From CAZUHN01 sp964620535 (GTDB lineage: Bacteria > UBA8248): a stretch of DNA of 17,155 nucleotides. Position 1 is the first letter of the stretch; every line of letters starts with the position of its first letter. Positions 1 to 5,758 of the stretch are shown here, piece after piece. The stretch is from contig CAZUHN010000032.1 in NCBI GenBank assembly GCA_964620535.1, forward strand, positions 1 through 17,155, written 5' to 3'. The position numbers and the translations under genes are program-made. The notes beneath the pieces were generated by a model that searched no databases, was not told where the DNA came from, and saw only the letters and a list, made by a program, of their open reading frames with translations.

Positions 1-281
1 CCCGACAGGATTCGAACCTGTGACCTCAAGATTCATCACACTACAACTTTCGTTGCCATTCCATATGGAATGTTCGTGCGCTGGACTTTCCCTTCATCAT
101 GCCAACCAAAGTTGGGTTAGATGCTGCCCATCAAGTCTCTACACCTTCATCTTCCGATGCTTGGCTCGGGATTGCCATTCTACAGGTTTCCCCGAATTTG
201 AGCAGTTCTACTCCCATTGTTTCCAATGAGGCACCCAATCTTTCAGGAATCTTGAGCTCTATCCAACTGAGCTACGAGCCC
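1..281 (-). tRNA. tRNA-Arg(CCU), interrupted by a group I intron; 3' end cut by window edge
   Basis: The 5' exon is 281 down to 245 and the 3' exon is 33 down to 1. The 5' exon gives a 7-nt acceptor strand (GGGCTCG), T8-A9, a D-stem GCTC/GAGC with a GG-containing loop, and the first anticodon-stem strand CAAGA. The 3' exon gives the matching TCTTG, a 5-nt variable loop, T-stem ACAGG/CCTGT around a TTCGAAT loop, and the start of the 3' acceptor strand (CGGG), which pairs with the 5' strand with one U-G. Joining the exons gives the loop TTCCTAA, so the anticodon is CCU and the intron lies just after position 36. The last acceptor bases, discriminator and CCA fall outside the window. This tRNA reads the rare AGG codon. 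Upstream (282-447) is AT-rich and probably holds the promoter, but no convincing -35/-10 pair was found. Confidence 0.9.
34..244 (-). ncRNA. Group I (IC3-like) self-splicing intron in tRNA-Arg(CCU)
   Basis: A 211-nt intron with the conserved core of tRNA group I introns. Read on the minus strand: a P2 hairpin CATTG-GAAA-CAATG; P3 strand CTGCTC pairing with GGGCAG; P4 TCGGG with CCCGA; the hallmark J/P7 stretch GGTGTAGAGACTT pairing through GACTT with AAGTC (P7); a P8 hairpin CCAAC/GTTGG; and a P9 region closed by CGCAC/GTGTG that contains CATTCC-ATAT-GGAATG and the tetraloop hairpin CAAC-GAAA-GTTG. The final intron base is G (omega-G) and the exon base before the 5' splice site is U, as group I splicing needs. 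A GGG about 9 nt into the intron can pair with exon CCU, giving the U-G splice pair (P1). The core resembles the 205-nt Azoarcus tRNA-Ile ribozyme as I recall it. There is no homing endonuclease frame, so the intron looks minimal and immobile on its own. Confidence 0.92.
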
Positions 282-447
282 CAAAGAACACTCCACCTTC
301 CTATATCAGAATACCTTTACACATAAAACCAAAGAGAAATGTGTATAGTTTCTAGTTACACAATTCATTCACATGTGGATTATTTGGAAAATTGACTATC
401 ACAACCTTTTTTTAATTGAATATATTGTCAGTAGATAATGAACCTAT

Positions 448-489
448 CGGTTAGGAATCCGTCGCTCTATCCTGCTGAACTAAGGGGGT
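448..489 (-). pseudogene. 5' half of a second tRNA-Arg(CCU)-like gene (remnant)
   Basis: Read on the minus strand this has a 7-nt acceptor-like strand (ACCCCCT), T8-A9, D-stem GTTC/GAGC with a canonical loop AGCAGGATA, anticodon strand ACGGA and the loop TTCCTAA (anticodon CCU). After that only CCG of the 3' anticodon strand remains. No T-arm or complementary acceptor strand follows in the AT-rich sequence down to 415. It is therefore a broken tRNA, not a working gene. It shares the 9-mer GATTCCTAA with the spliced exons of the intron-bearing tRNA-Arg 200 bp away, but the rest of the D- and anticodon arms differ, so it is not a simple duplicate. It could be an ancestral intronless isoacceptor or the scar of an integrated element. 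Confidence 0.6.
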
Positions 490-695
490 GGGAATTGTGG
501 AATTCGGCAAAAAGATTCGGCGGGCTCCATTCCCGGAAAGTTGTGCACCTTGCTCTTTCCCCAGTCGCCGAGGAACATGTCCGCCAATCCTATCAGGAAC
601 GCCGAGAAGCGAAAGGAAATTTCAAGATTGACCTCCAACGCCTCTAGGACCTCCCGTATCTCGGCGGCGGAGAATTCGCGTAAATAATTAATCAA
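480..695 (-). CDS. Hypothetical protein, 71 aa, TTG start
   Basis: An open frame beginning with TTG and ending within the tRNA-like remnant. The N-terminal half is acidic and amphipathic, and the middle has a short hydrophobic stretch (around residues 28-44, including FSAFLIGLADMF). I recognise no family. Codon use is moderately GC-rich in the third position, unlike the AT-rich DNA on both sides, which is the main reason to list it. No good ribosome binding site precedes the TTG and an in-frame stop lies just upstream, so it may be the tail of a truncated gene rather than a complete one. Confidence 0.25.
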   Translation of the reverse strand: MINYLREFSAAEIREVLEALEVNLEISFRFSAFLIGLADMFLGDWGKSKVHNFPGMEPAESFCRIPQFPPP

Positions 696-723
696 ATACT
701 TTAATTAGACACCTGCATAACTT

Positions 724-981
724 TTATTTATATTTCGTTATACGTTTTTCTATACGACCCTCTCGGGGCTGCTGAAGAGGCCCCTGGTCAATTCTCACGA
801 AAATCCCGCCGCCACCCGGTAAGCGCGGAAGCCAGCCCCCGAGGGCATCCGCGAGCAGGAGGGCGTCGCCGTCGATTTGCACCAGGGTGAGGAGGTTCAC
901 GATGGTCCGCAGCCACCCCAGTCGGTCGGGCGGGGCCTCCGGATCTTCGGGAGGGTTTCCACGGTCATGCGCCCCGGTCAG
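724..981 (-). CDS. Possible small protein downstream of apt (85 codons, non-ATG start)
   Basis: Directly after apt a minus-strand frame stays open for about 85 codons, ending at TAA 724-726. It has strongly GC-rich third positions over roughly 760-970, then a lysine-rich AT-rich tail. It has no ATG or TTG. The first possible start is a CTG that overlaps the apt stop as CTGA (979-981), mimicking the GTGA/ATGA overlaps used elsewhere here; an internal GTG at 898-900 would give 58 aa. The translation has a proline/acidic N-terminus, then a leucine-rich amphipathic stretch (including RTIVNLLTLVQIDGDALLL) and a glycine-rich segment. No family recognised. It could be an apt-coupled small gene or the 3' part of a frameshifted gene: an ATG at 964-966 lies in another frame that stops after 23 codons. 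Confidence 0.33.
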   Translation of the reverse strand: MTGAHDRGNPPEDPEAPPDRLGWLRTIVNLLTLVQIDGDALLLADALGGWLPRLPGGGGIFVRIDQGPLQQPREGRIEKRITKYK

Positions 982-1505
982 TACTGGATGAGCGAGTGGA
1001 TGGGGACGTTCGAGAGGCGCTCGCGCCCGTTCAAGAAAGTGAGCTCGATGAAAAACGAAAATCCCTTCACCACCCCGCCGAGGCCTTCGACGAGCTTCAC
1101 ACAGGCCTCCGCCGTGCCCCCCGTGGCGAGTAGGTCGTCTACGATGAGAACACTTGCCCCGGATGTGATGGCGTCACGGTGGACTTCGAGGCCGTCGGTC
1201 CCGTATTCGAGGTCGTAGGCCACGTGCTCCGTCTCCCAGGGGAGTTTTCCGGGTTTGCGGGCCGGGACGAACCCCGCCCCCATCTTGTAGGCGAGGGCGG
1301 CTGCGACGATGAACCCCCGCGCCTCCGCCCCTAGGACGACGTCGATCCCCTTTCCCATATAGCGTTCGGCGAGCATATCGACGGACAGCTGGAAGGTTTT
1401 GGGGTTTTGCAGCATCGGAGTGATGTCCTTGAAGATGATCCCTTCCTTGGGAAAGTCGGGCACGTCGCGGATGTGGCGGCTGAGTTCTTCGTGATCGCTA
1501 GACAT
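978..1505 (-). CDS. apt: Adenine phosphoribosyltransferase
   Basis: Cytosolic purine-salvage enzyme converting adenine and PRPP to AMP and pyrophosphate. The 175-aa product matches the usual Apt length. It has the N-terminal signature IRDVPDFPKEGIIFKDITP (residues 12-30), a central GAEARGF loop (59-65) and the PRPP-binding motif VLIVDDLLATGGT (119-131) with its two acidic residues. The ATG at 1505 is chosen over an upstream in-frame ATG at 1637 because GAGGAG lies 4 nt before it and homology starts just after it; the longer version would overlap the preceding gene by 110 nt. It is the third member of a minus-strand cluster, 22 nt after the NlpD-like gene, so probably co-transcribed with it. 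Confidence 0.96.
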   Translation of the reverse strand: MSSDHEELSRHIRDVPDFPKEGIIFKDITPMLQNPKTFQLSVDMLAERYMGKGIDVVLGAEARGFIVAAALAYKMGAGFVPARKPGKLPWETEHVAYDLEYGTDGLEVHRDAITSGASVLIVDDLLATGGTAEACVKLVEGLGGVVKGFSFFIELTFLNGRERLSNVPIHSLIQY

Positions 1506-1527
1506 GACGCTCCTCGGCGCGGAAATA

Positions 1528-2310
1528 TCAGGGCAAAAATGATAGCGGATCGCGCGGTTTTGTGCGATGGCGGATTTCGAAGTGGAGCTTTGCGGCTTCG
1601 GTCCGTCCGGTGGCTCCGACGCGGGCGATGACTGCACCGCGCCTGACCGCGTCCCCTTTTCGAACCAAGTTGCGCGCGTTGTGGGCGTAGACGGAGTGAT
1701 ACTCGCCGCCGGCGTGGCGGATGATGATAGTCCGGCCGTAGCCGCCGGGGCCCCAATCGCTGAAGATCACCTCTCCGGAGGCGGACGCCTTGACCGTGGC
1801 GTTCGGGGTGGCGAGTATGTCTATCCCGTCATATTTGGTTCCGCGCCGGGTCCCGAACCGCGTGAGGATCTTCCCCCGCACCGGCCAGGTGAACTTGACC
1901 CTCTGCCCGCTTCGGCTTAGACGCGGCTTCGATTTCGCCCCTGGCCCATCCTGCGGGGGAACGGCCCATTTCGGCCTCCGGCGCGGGGGGGGAGTCGATT
2001 CCGCCGGAACTACCTTGCGCATGCCCACGGCGCCCGGGATGAAGATTTTTTGGCCGACCTCCAACCGGTTCGGATCGGGGATGCCGTTCAGGACGGCCAC
2101 CTGTTCGATCTCCACCCGGTAGGCGCGCGATATGCCCCAAAGGGTGTCGCCCCGCTGGACGGTGTGGTACACCCCTCGCCGGTAGTCCGTCCGTTGGACA
2201 TCTTTCTCCAGGGAACCGAGGCATCCTTCCAGGAGAAGGACCGCAGCCAGGGCGAGGGCGAACCCCACCCCTTGCCGCGCGCGGATTACGTCCGGCAGTC
2301 GCCTAGCCAT
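1528..2310 (-). CDS. NlpD-like LysM / M23-fold lipoprotein, predicted non-catalytic
   Basis: Envelope lipoprotein of the NlpD/EnvC type, in which the M23 fold activates N-acetylmuramyl amidases rather than cutting peptidoglycan. Seen in the 260-aa product: a basic N-terminus and hydrophobic segment ending in the lipobox LEGC with lipidated Cys30; a LysM domain at about 47-91 (YHTVQRGDTLWGIS to IFIPG); a proline/arginine linker; and an M23 domain at about 140-256. The first zinc ligand of M23 enzymes (His in HxGxD) is Tyr160 here (YDGID), and the first His of the terminal HxH is Lys241 (KLHFEIR). D164, H210 and H243 remain. This loss matches the degenerate NlpD subgroup. Its start overlaps the end of the upstream gene by 8 nt. 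In many proteobacteria nlpD lies next to surE-pcm; here that pair is about 8 kb away. Confidence 0.9.
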   Translation of the reverse strand: MARRLPDVIRARQGVGFALALAAVLLLEGCLGSLEKDVQRTDYRRGVYHTVQRGDTLWGISRAYRVEIEQVAVLNGIPDPNRLEVGQKIFIPGAVGMRKVVPAESTPPPRRRPKWAVPPQDGPGAKSKPRLSRSGQRVKFTWPVRGKILTRFGTRRGTKYDGIDILATPNATVKASASGEVIFSDWGPGGYGRTIIIRHAGGEYHSVYAHNARNLVRKGDAVRRGAVIARVGATGRTEAAKLHFEIRHRTKPRDPLSFLP

Positions 2311-2749
2311 CCGCGGCCATCCTCACCGCTTCCTCAGGATCGTCCGTCTCGAGGACGCCGGGCGGATTTTCACGTCTTCGAAGCGAGACCACCCGGCGGC
2401 CGAGCTTCAGCCCGAGCGCGATTTCCGAAAGCGTTCCGAAAGAACCTTCCAGGGCGACAAGGGCGGTTGCCGAGGCGGCGATGATGGCGTTCCGGGCGTG
2501 GCCCATCCCGGTGCACACGGCGACCTCGATGAACGGGTTGGCTGCGGAGGCGTCGTACCCGGGAAGGATCCCGACGGTGAGTCCGTGCGCCTCGCGCGCC
2601 CCGCGCGCAGCGGCCTCCATGACCCCGCCCAGGCCGCCGCAGACGAGCACGGCCCCGCGCGCGGCGATGAGGCGCCCCACCTCCTCGGCTAGGCGCGCGG
2701 CATCGGCCGAGGGATTCGAGTCTCCGATGACGGCGATGAGAGGCTTCAC
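2303..2749 (-). CDS. TIGR00725-type SLOG (LOG/DprA-like) family protein
   Basis: A 148-aa Rossmann-like protein of the SLOG superfamily, which binds nucleotides or nucleotide-derived ligands. The exact role of this subgroup is unknown. Motifs: N-terminal IAVIGDSNP (5-13), the glycine loop VCGGLGGVMEAAARGA (36-51), GMGHARN (81-87) and a PGGxGTxxE-like ending EGSFGTLSE (101-109). Lonely-guy cytokinin phosphoribohydrolases share the last motif but normally as PGGxGTxxE, so hydrolase activity should not be assumed. The start is GTG at 2749 with no obvious Shine-Dalgarno. It is the first gene of the cluster with the NlpD-like lipoprotein and apt; a nucleotide-related role would fit the apt neighbour, but that is inference. 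Confidence 0.87.
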   Translation of the reverse strand: MKPLIAVIGDSNPSADAARLAEEVGRLIAARGAVLVCGGLGGVMEAAARGAREAHGLTVGILPGYDASAANPFIEVAVCTGMGHARNAIIAASATALVALEGSFGTLSEIALGLKLGRRVVSLRRRENPPGVLETDDPEEAVRMAADG

Positions 2750-2882
2750 GGACTGGCTGCTCTATGGGCGGGGGGCCGGAAAAAAACCGGGCGGCAGGGA
2801 GGAACCTTCAATAACTAATCGTATTTTCGAGCCCTCCGCCCTCCGGGTCAAGGGAGGTGCGAGCGCTCTGTTTTTCTTACAA

Positions 2883-2899
2883 GGGGTGTCAGGCACCCC
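2883..2899 (-). other. Hairpin spanning the stop codon of the MBL-fold gene
   Basis: A perfect 6-bp GC-rich stem (GGGGTG/CACCCC) with a 5-nt loop. The TGA of the gene at 2889-3734 lies at the stem-loop junction. On the minus strand no run of U follows; instead the downstream RNA has AAGAAAAAC. It is thus not a standard intrinsic terminator, but it could pause polymerase or protect the 3' end. The gap 2750-2882 holds nothing else I can name. Confidence 0.35.
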
Positions 2900-3734
2900 G
2901 CTCCTTGATTTGATCGTGTAGTCTCGCGACGAAGTGCTTTTGCAGCTCATCCGCCCGGTGCTTGTGAATTTCGGGGACGGGCCGCCCCGGGTCGAGCAGC
3001 CTGATCCGCTCCACAGCTTCCTCCCGGCCCATGCCCCCTTCGATCGCACGTCGGACGGCACCGATCTCCTCTTCCAGGGCCTGTTTCATTTCGCCGAACA
3101 CGTCGGCCCCCGCCGCCGGCCCGTGCCCGGGGACGACGACCTCCACCTCCATCTTTTCAAAGTGATCCAGCGTTTCGAGCCATTCGAAGGGAAGCGCGTC
3201 CTGGTGCCAGATCATCGTCTTGTGGAAAACGTTGTCTCCCGCGAAGAGTACCCGGTCGGCCGGAAGGTATACCGCCGTGTCCACCGGAACGTGGCCGGGC
3301 ATGCCGAACGCCTCGATGGTGACGTCCCCGAGGGTGAGGGTGAGGCCCCCGGCGAAGATGATGTCGGGTTCCTGCGCCCGGTAGCCCGCCGCCATGCCCG
3401 CCCCCTCCGGGTCGATCCGCTCCGCGTACGGCTGCGGATCCTTCATGGGGTTGAGGCCGAGGACGCTGTCCTCCCAAAATCGCGCCCGGACCTCCTCGTG
3501 CGCGATGATCGTTCCGGGCATGAAAGCGAGGCCGAAGAGGTGACCGATGTGGTGCTCAGTGGGAATGAGGTAGCGAATTTCGCCGAGCTTCTCAGCCTCC
3601 CCGCGCCACCGCCCCGCCCGGGACGGTTGGTTGGGACAATCGATCAGGATGACCCCCGCGGCGGTCCGGATGGCGCTGACCGTCGCGCAGCCGTCGTTCG
3701 GGTCGATGAAAACGCGGGGGCTCACCTGTTCCAA
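2889..3734 (-). CDS. Metallo-beta-lactamase-fold protein with altered metal motif
   Basis: A 281-aa MBL-superfamily protein. Family landmarks: opening strands around GVILIDCPNQPS (27-38), the motif normally THxHxDHxGG at 59-68, GHVPVDTAVYLP (147-158, likely metal His148), LFAGDNVFH (163-171, bridging Asp167) and VVPGHGP (200-206, His204). The first motif reads TEHHIGHLFG, so the first His is Glu60 and the usual Asp is Gly64, with His62 and His65 kept. Two-metal hydrolase chemistry is therefore doubtful. A helical tail (215-281) carries many charged residues. The start is TTG at 3734, placed 10 nt after AGGAGG that overlaps the stop of the upstream amidohydrolase gene: classic translational coupling. 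The substrate is unknown. Confidence 0.85.
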   Translation of the reverse strand: MEQVSPRVFIDPNDGCATVSAIRTAAGVILIDCPNQPSRAGRWRGEAEKLGEIRYLIPTEHHIGHLFGLAFMPGTIIAHEEVRARFWEDSVLGLNPMKDPQPYAERIDPEGAGMAAGYRAQEPDIIFAGGLTLTLGDVTIEAFGMPGHVPVDTAVYLPADRVLFAGDNVFHKTMIWHQDALPFEWLETLDHFEKMEVEVVVPGHGPAAGADVFGEMKQALEEEIGAVRRAIEGGMGREEAVERIRLLDPGRPVPEIHKHRADELQKHFVARLHDQIKERGA

Positions 3735-3749
3735 CGGAATGATTCCTCC

Positions 3750-4649
3750 TCATCCGTACAGGAGGTCCGCGGGATTGCTCTGCACCATCCTTCGAATGGC
3801 CTTGGGCGGAAGCCCCTCCTCCAGCAGGATCTCGATGAAGATGCGGAGGGCCTCGGCGGGCGGCGGGTTGTGGAGCTGGCCCGCGTCCGAGGAGATCACG
3901 ACGCGTCCGGGGCCGATCTTTCCGATGGCCTCGGCCATCTCGCCGACCGGGAGGGTCCACCAGCGCGGGGAGATCTCCATGAAAGTGTAGTTGAGCCAAG
4001 CGCCCGCCCGGGCCAGCTCCTCCTGAAGCGTGAAGGGGATTTTCAACCAAAATGGGTGGTCGATCACGACCTTGCGGACTCTTCTTTCTCTCGCGGCGGC
4101 GGCGAGAATTTGGATTTCGGGAGGGGAAAGGTGTCCGCAGCTCAGGATGATGCCGGCGGTGGCGATGAGGTCGAGGATGTCGTATAGCGCGGGTTTCACC
4201 TTCCCGTCCTCGCCGGCGATCTCGATGGGGGGGCGGGCCGTGAAAGCGGCTGCGGCGTCGTTCCCTTCCCCCACCTCCTCCATTGCGATCCCTTTGTAGC
4301 CGCCCTTCACCCCCGTCACCTCGGCGTGGTGTCTGGCGTCGACCGTGGGCATGAAGATCTTCTTCGCGCCGTAGCGGATGGCGGTCTCGACGGCGTACGG
4401 ATTCAGTCCTCCCACCGAGTGGTTCAGGTTCAGGCTCCCGAAGACGTCGATCCCGGTCACAAATCGCCGCACGAGGGGCATCCGATCGGCGGTGCCCTGA
4501 TGGTGGCATTTCATGAGGACGGCGCGCATTCCCACGTCCCGGGCTTGCCGGGCGATGTCGATGTGGTCGAACAGGCGCGCGAATACGTCCGGGGCCGAGT
4601 GAATGTGGATATCGCTCGCCCCTTGCAGGAGTTCCAGGTCTGGCCGCAC
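3750..4649 (-). CDS. DUF6282-like amidohydrolase-superfamily protein
   Basis: A 299-aa TIM-barrel metal hydrolase-like protein. It opens with the HxH metal motif SDIHIHSAPD (12-21; His15, His17), followed by LMKCHHQGTADR (45-56), MPTVDARHH (100-108), SCGHLSPPEI (170-179, His173), IDHPFW (196-201, His198) and ISSDAGQ (252-258, Asp255). This order of HxH, two later His and a C-terminal Asp is the amidohydrolase layout. The particular motifs match proteins I know as DUF6282; no substrate is established. The GTG start at 4649 follows AAGGAG by about 9 nt. It is the first gene of a two-gene operon with the MBL-fold gene 15 nt downstream, so the two probably act in one catabolic step series. Confidence 0.82.
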   Translation of the reverse strand: MRPDLELLQGASDIHIHSAPDVFARLFDHIDIARQARDVGMRAVLMKCHHQGTADRMPLVRRFVTGIDVFGSLNLNHSVGGLNPYAVETAIRYGAKKIFMPTVDARHHAEVTGVKGGYKGIAMEEVGEGNDAAAAFTARPPIEIAGEDGKVKPALYDILDLIATAGIILSCGHLSPPEIQILAAAARERRVRKVVIDHPFWLKIPFTLQEELARAGAWLNYTFMEISPRWWTLPVGEMAEAIGKIGPGRVVISSDAGQLHNPPPAEALRIFIEILLEEGLPPKAIRRMVQSNPADLLYG

Positions 4650-4729
4650 GTCGTTTTTCTCCTTTTTCGCGGGATCGGAATTTGCCCATTATGCCCATAT
4701 TCTGCGGGGATACCCACCGCGTCTTCGGT

Positions 4730-4758
4730 TTGACACGGATTTTCCGGGATTCTAATCT
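4730..4758 (+). promoter_or_regulatory. Possible sigma70-type promoter for the RidA-family gene
   Basis: A consensus -35 TTGACA (4730-4735) is followed after 17 nt by TAATCT (4753-4758), a weak -10. Transcription would start near 4765, inside the inverted repeat listed next, giving a leader of about 130 nt. The perfect -35 is the main support; the poor -10 keeps confidence low. Confidence 0.35.
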
Positions 4759-4760
4759 TC

Positions 4761-4794
4761 TTGGGCTTCCTCAAGGCATTATGAAGAAGCCCAA
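4761..4794. repeat. Perfect 9-bp inverted repeat in the divergent intergenic region
   Basis: Arms TTGGGCTTC (4761-4769) and GAAGCCCAA (4786-4794) are separated by 16 nt and lie between the divergently transcribed amidohydrolase (-) and RidA-family (+) genes. No T-run follows on either strand, so it does not look like a terminator. Its place at the predicted transcription start suits an operator or a 5' leader hairpin. Confidence 0.5.
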
Positions 4795-4896
4795 AAAATC
4801 GCCGTTCCGAAAGCTCGGCGCATCCCGAAAAGGTGAAAATCGCAAGGAAAATCGTTTCGGTGTCCCGGCGGCACATTCCAATCCAAGGAGCAGAAA

Positions 4897-5289
4897 ATGG
4901 CCAAGCAGCCGATTCAGACCGACAAAAACCTTCCCCCCATCGGGCCCTTCGCCCAGGGGGTCAGAACGGGCAACCTCATTTTCGTTTCTGGCTCGGTGGG
5001 GCGGAATCTTTCGGGGAAGATGGCGGGGGACGGGGGGATTGCGGCCCAAACTCGCCAGACCCTCGAGAACATCAAGGCCGTCTTGGAGGAGGCGGGGGCC
5101 ACTCTGGACAACGTCGTGAAGGTGACCATATTCCTGACGGACGTGAACGATTACGCGGCGATGAACGAGGTCCGCGCGGAGTATTTCCCGGACCCTGGCA
5201 ACCGTCCGGCGAGCTCAGCCTTCATTGTCGCCGGCCTGGTGTCCCCGGAGTACAGAGTCGAGATCGAGGCCATCGCCACCCTGGATTGA
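4897..5289 (+). CDS. RidA (YjgF/YER057c/UK114) family protein lacking the usual catalytic Arg
   Basis: A 130-aa cytosolic protein of the Rid family, trimers of which classically hydrolyse reactive enamine/imine intermediates. Matching segments: IGPFAQGVRTGNLIFVSG (15-32), TRQTLENIKAVLEEAG (52-67), VVKVTIFLTDVNDYAAMNEV (73-92), EYFPDPGNRPASSAF (95-109) and RVEIEAIA (120-127). In archetypal RidA the Arg in the PAR motif contacts the substrate carboxylate; here the motif reads PAS (Ser106). Glu122 of VEIE is present. It may belong to a Rid subgroup without deaminase activity. AAGGAG sits 6 nt before the ATG. It diverges from the amidohydrolase/MBL operon. Confidence 0.9.
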   Translation: MAKQPIQTDKNLPPIGPFAQGVRTGNLIFVSGSVGRNLSGKMAGDGGIAAQTRQTLENIKAVLEEAGATLDNVVKVTIFLTDVNDYAAMNEVRAEYFPDPGNRPASSAFIVAGLVSPEYRVEIEAIATLD

Positions 5290-5294
5290 ACCGT

Positions 5295-5525
5295 GTGGTG
5301 AGATTCATCGCCGGGTGGTTTTTTGGGATGCTGGCGGCCCTGTTGACAGATTCCGGAATCGCGGCGGCCGAACGGAACGGAAAGATCAATGTCGTATGGG
5401 GATTCGGGGGAAGCGACGCCCTCCTGGGGTACGACGTTTCACGGGACAAGCGGCGAAAACGCGACGTTCCCGCGCCTCCGGCTGGACAATCCATTGATTA
5501 TGATGGTCGGGGCGAGAGGATTTGA
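5295..5525 (+). CDS. Small putative secreted protein, GTG start
   Basis: A 76-aa frame starting at tandem GTG codons 5 nt after the RidA-family stop. Residues 2-24 look like a signal peptide: a basic residue, then FIAGWFFGMLAALL and a small-residue cleavage region (GIAAAE). The mature part is about 50 aa, polar and basic (SRDKRRKRD), with no recognised domain. The C-terminus and TGA run 22 nt into the 3' end of the oppositely oriented tRNA-Pro. The Shine-Dalgarno is weak (GGATTG), so expression would probably rely on coupling to the upstream gene. It could instead be chance coding or a truncated gene. Confidence 0.4.
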   Translation: MVRFIAGWFFGMLAALLTDSGIAAAERNGKINVVWGFGGSDALLGYDVSRDKRRKRDVPAPPAGQSIDYDGRGERI

Positions 5526-5580
5526 ACCTCCGGCCTCCTGCTCCCGAAGCAGGCGCGCTACCAGGCTGCGCTACGCCCCG
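5504..5580 (-). tRNA. tRNA-Pro(CGG) with encoded CCA
   Basis: Complete cloverleaf on the minus strand: acceptor CGGGGCG/CGCCCCG, D-stem GCGC/GCGC, anticodon stem CCTGC/GCAGG around TTCGGGA (anticodon CGG), T-arm GGAGG-TTCAAAT-CCTCT (the last pair is G-U), discriminator A and a genomic CCA at 5506-5504. C1-G72 fits tRNA-Pro. A TATATT box lies about 27 nt upstream on the minus strand (near 5610) and may be its -10, but no clear -35 was seen. Confidence 0.95.
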
Positions 5581-5758
5581 TTCCAAACGGTTCGCCTTAA
5601 ATTTAACAATATAAAAGGGTTATCTGCTATTTCCTCGAAAGATCATACCTTTCGTCCCTTCGCTTTTATATCGCCTATCAAGATGTGTTTCATGAGTACA
5701 TCATCGTTGGGCACAATATTGAGCGCCGCCTTTTACCCAATCGGCGGGTGAGTCAACC

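Noticed and set aside
1..281. Plus-strand proteins at 20-229 and 99-326
   Set aside because: They are antisense to the tRNA exons and the group I intron, whose paired structure explains the sequence fully.
2883..2899. Intrinsic terminator for the MBL-fold gene
   Set aside because: The hairpin is real but no U-run follows on the minus strand; the T-run is on the wrong side.
2934..4187. 417-codon plus-strand frame
   Set aside because: It lies opposite the MBL-fold and amidohydrolase genes, which have clear family motifs; it is a high-GC antisense shadow with no recognisable domain.
4758..4800. Bidirectional terminator between the amidohydrolase and RidA-family genes
   Set aside because: Both genes start here rather than end, and neither strand has a T-run after the stem.
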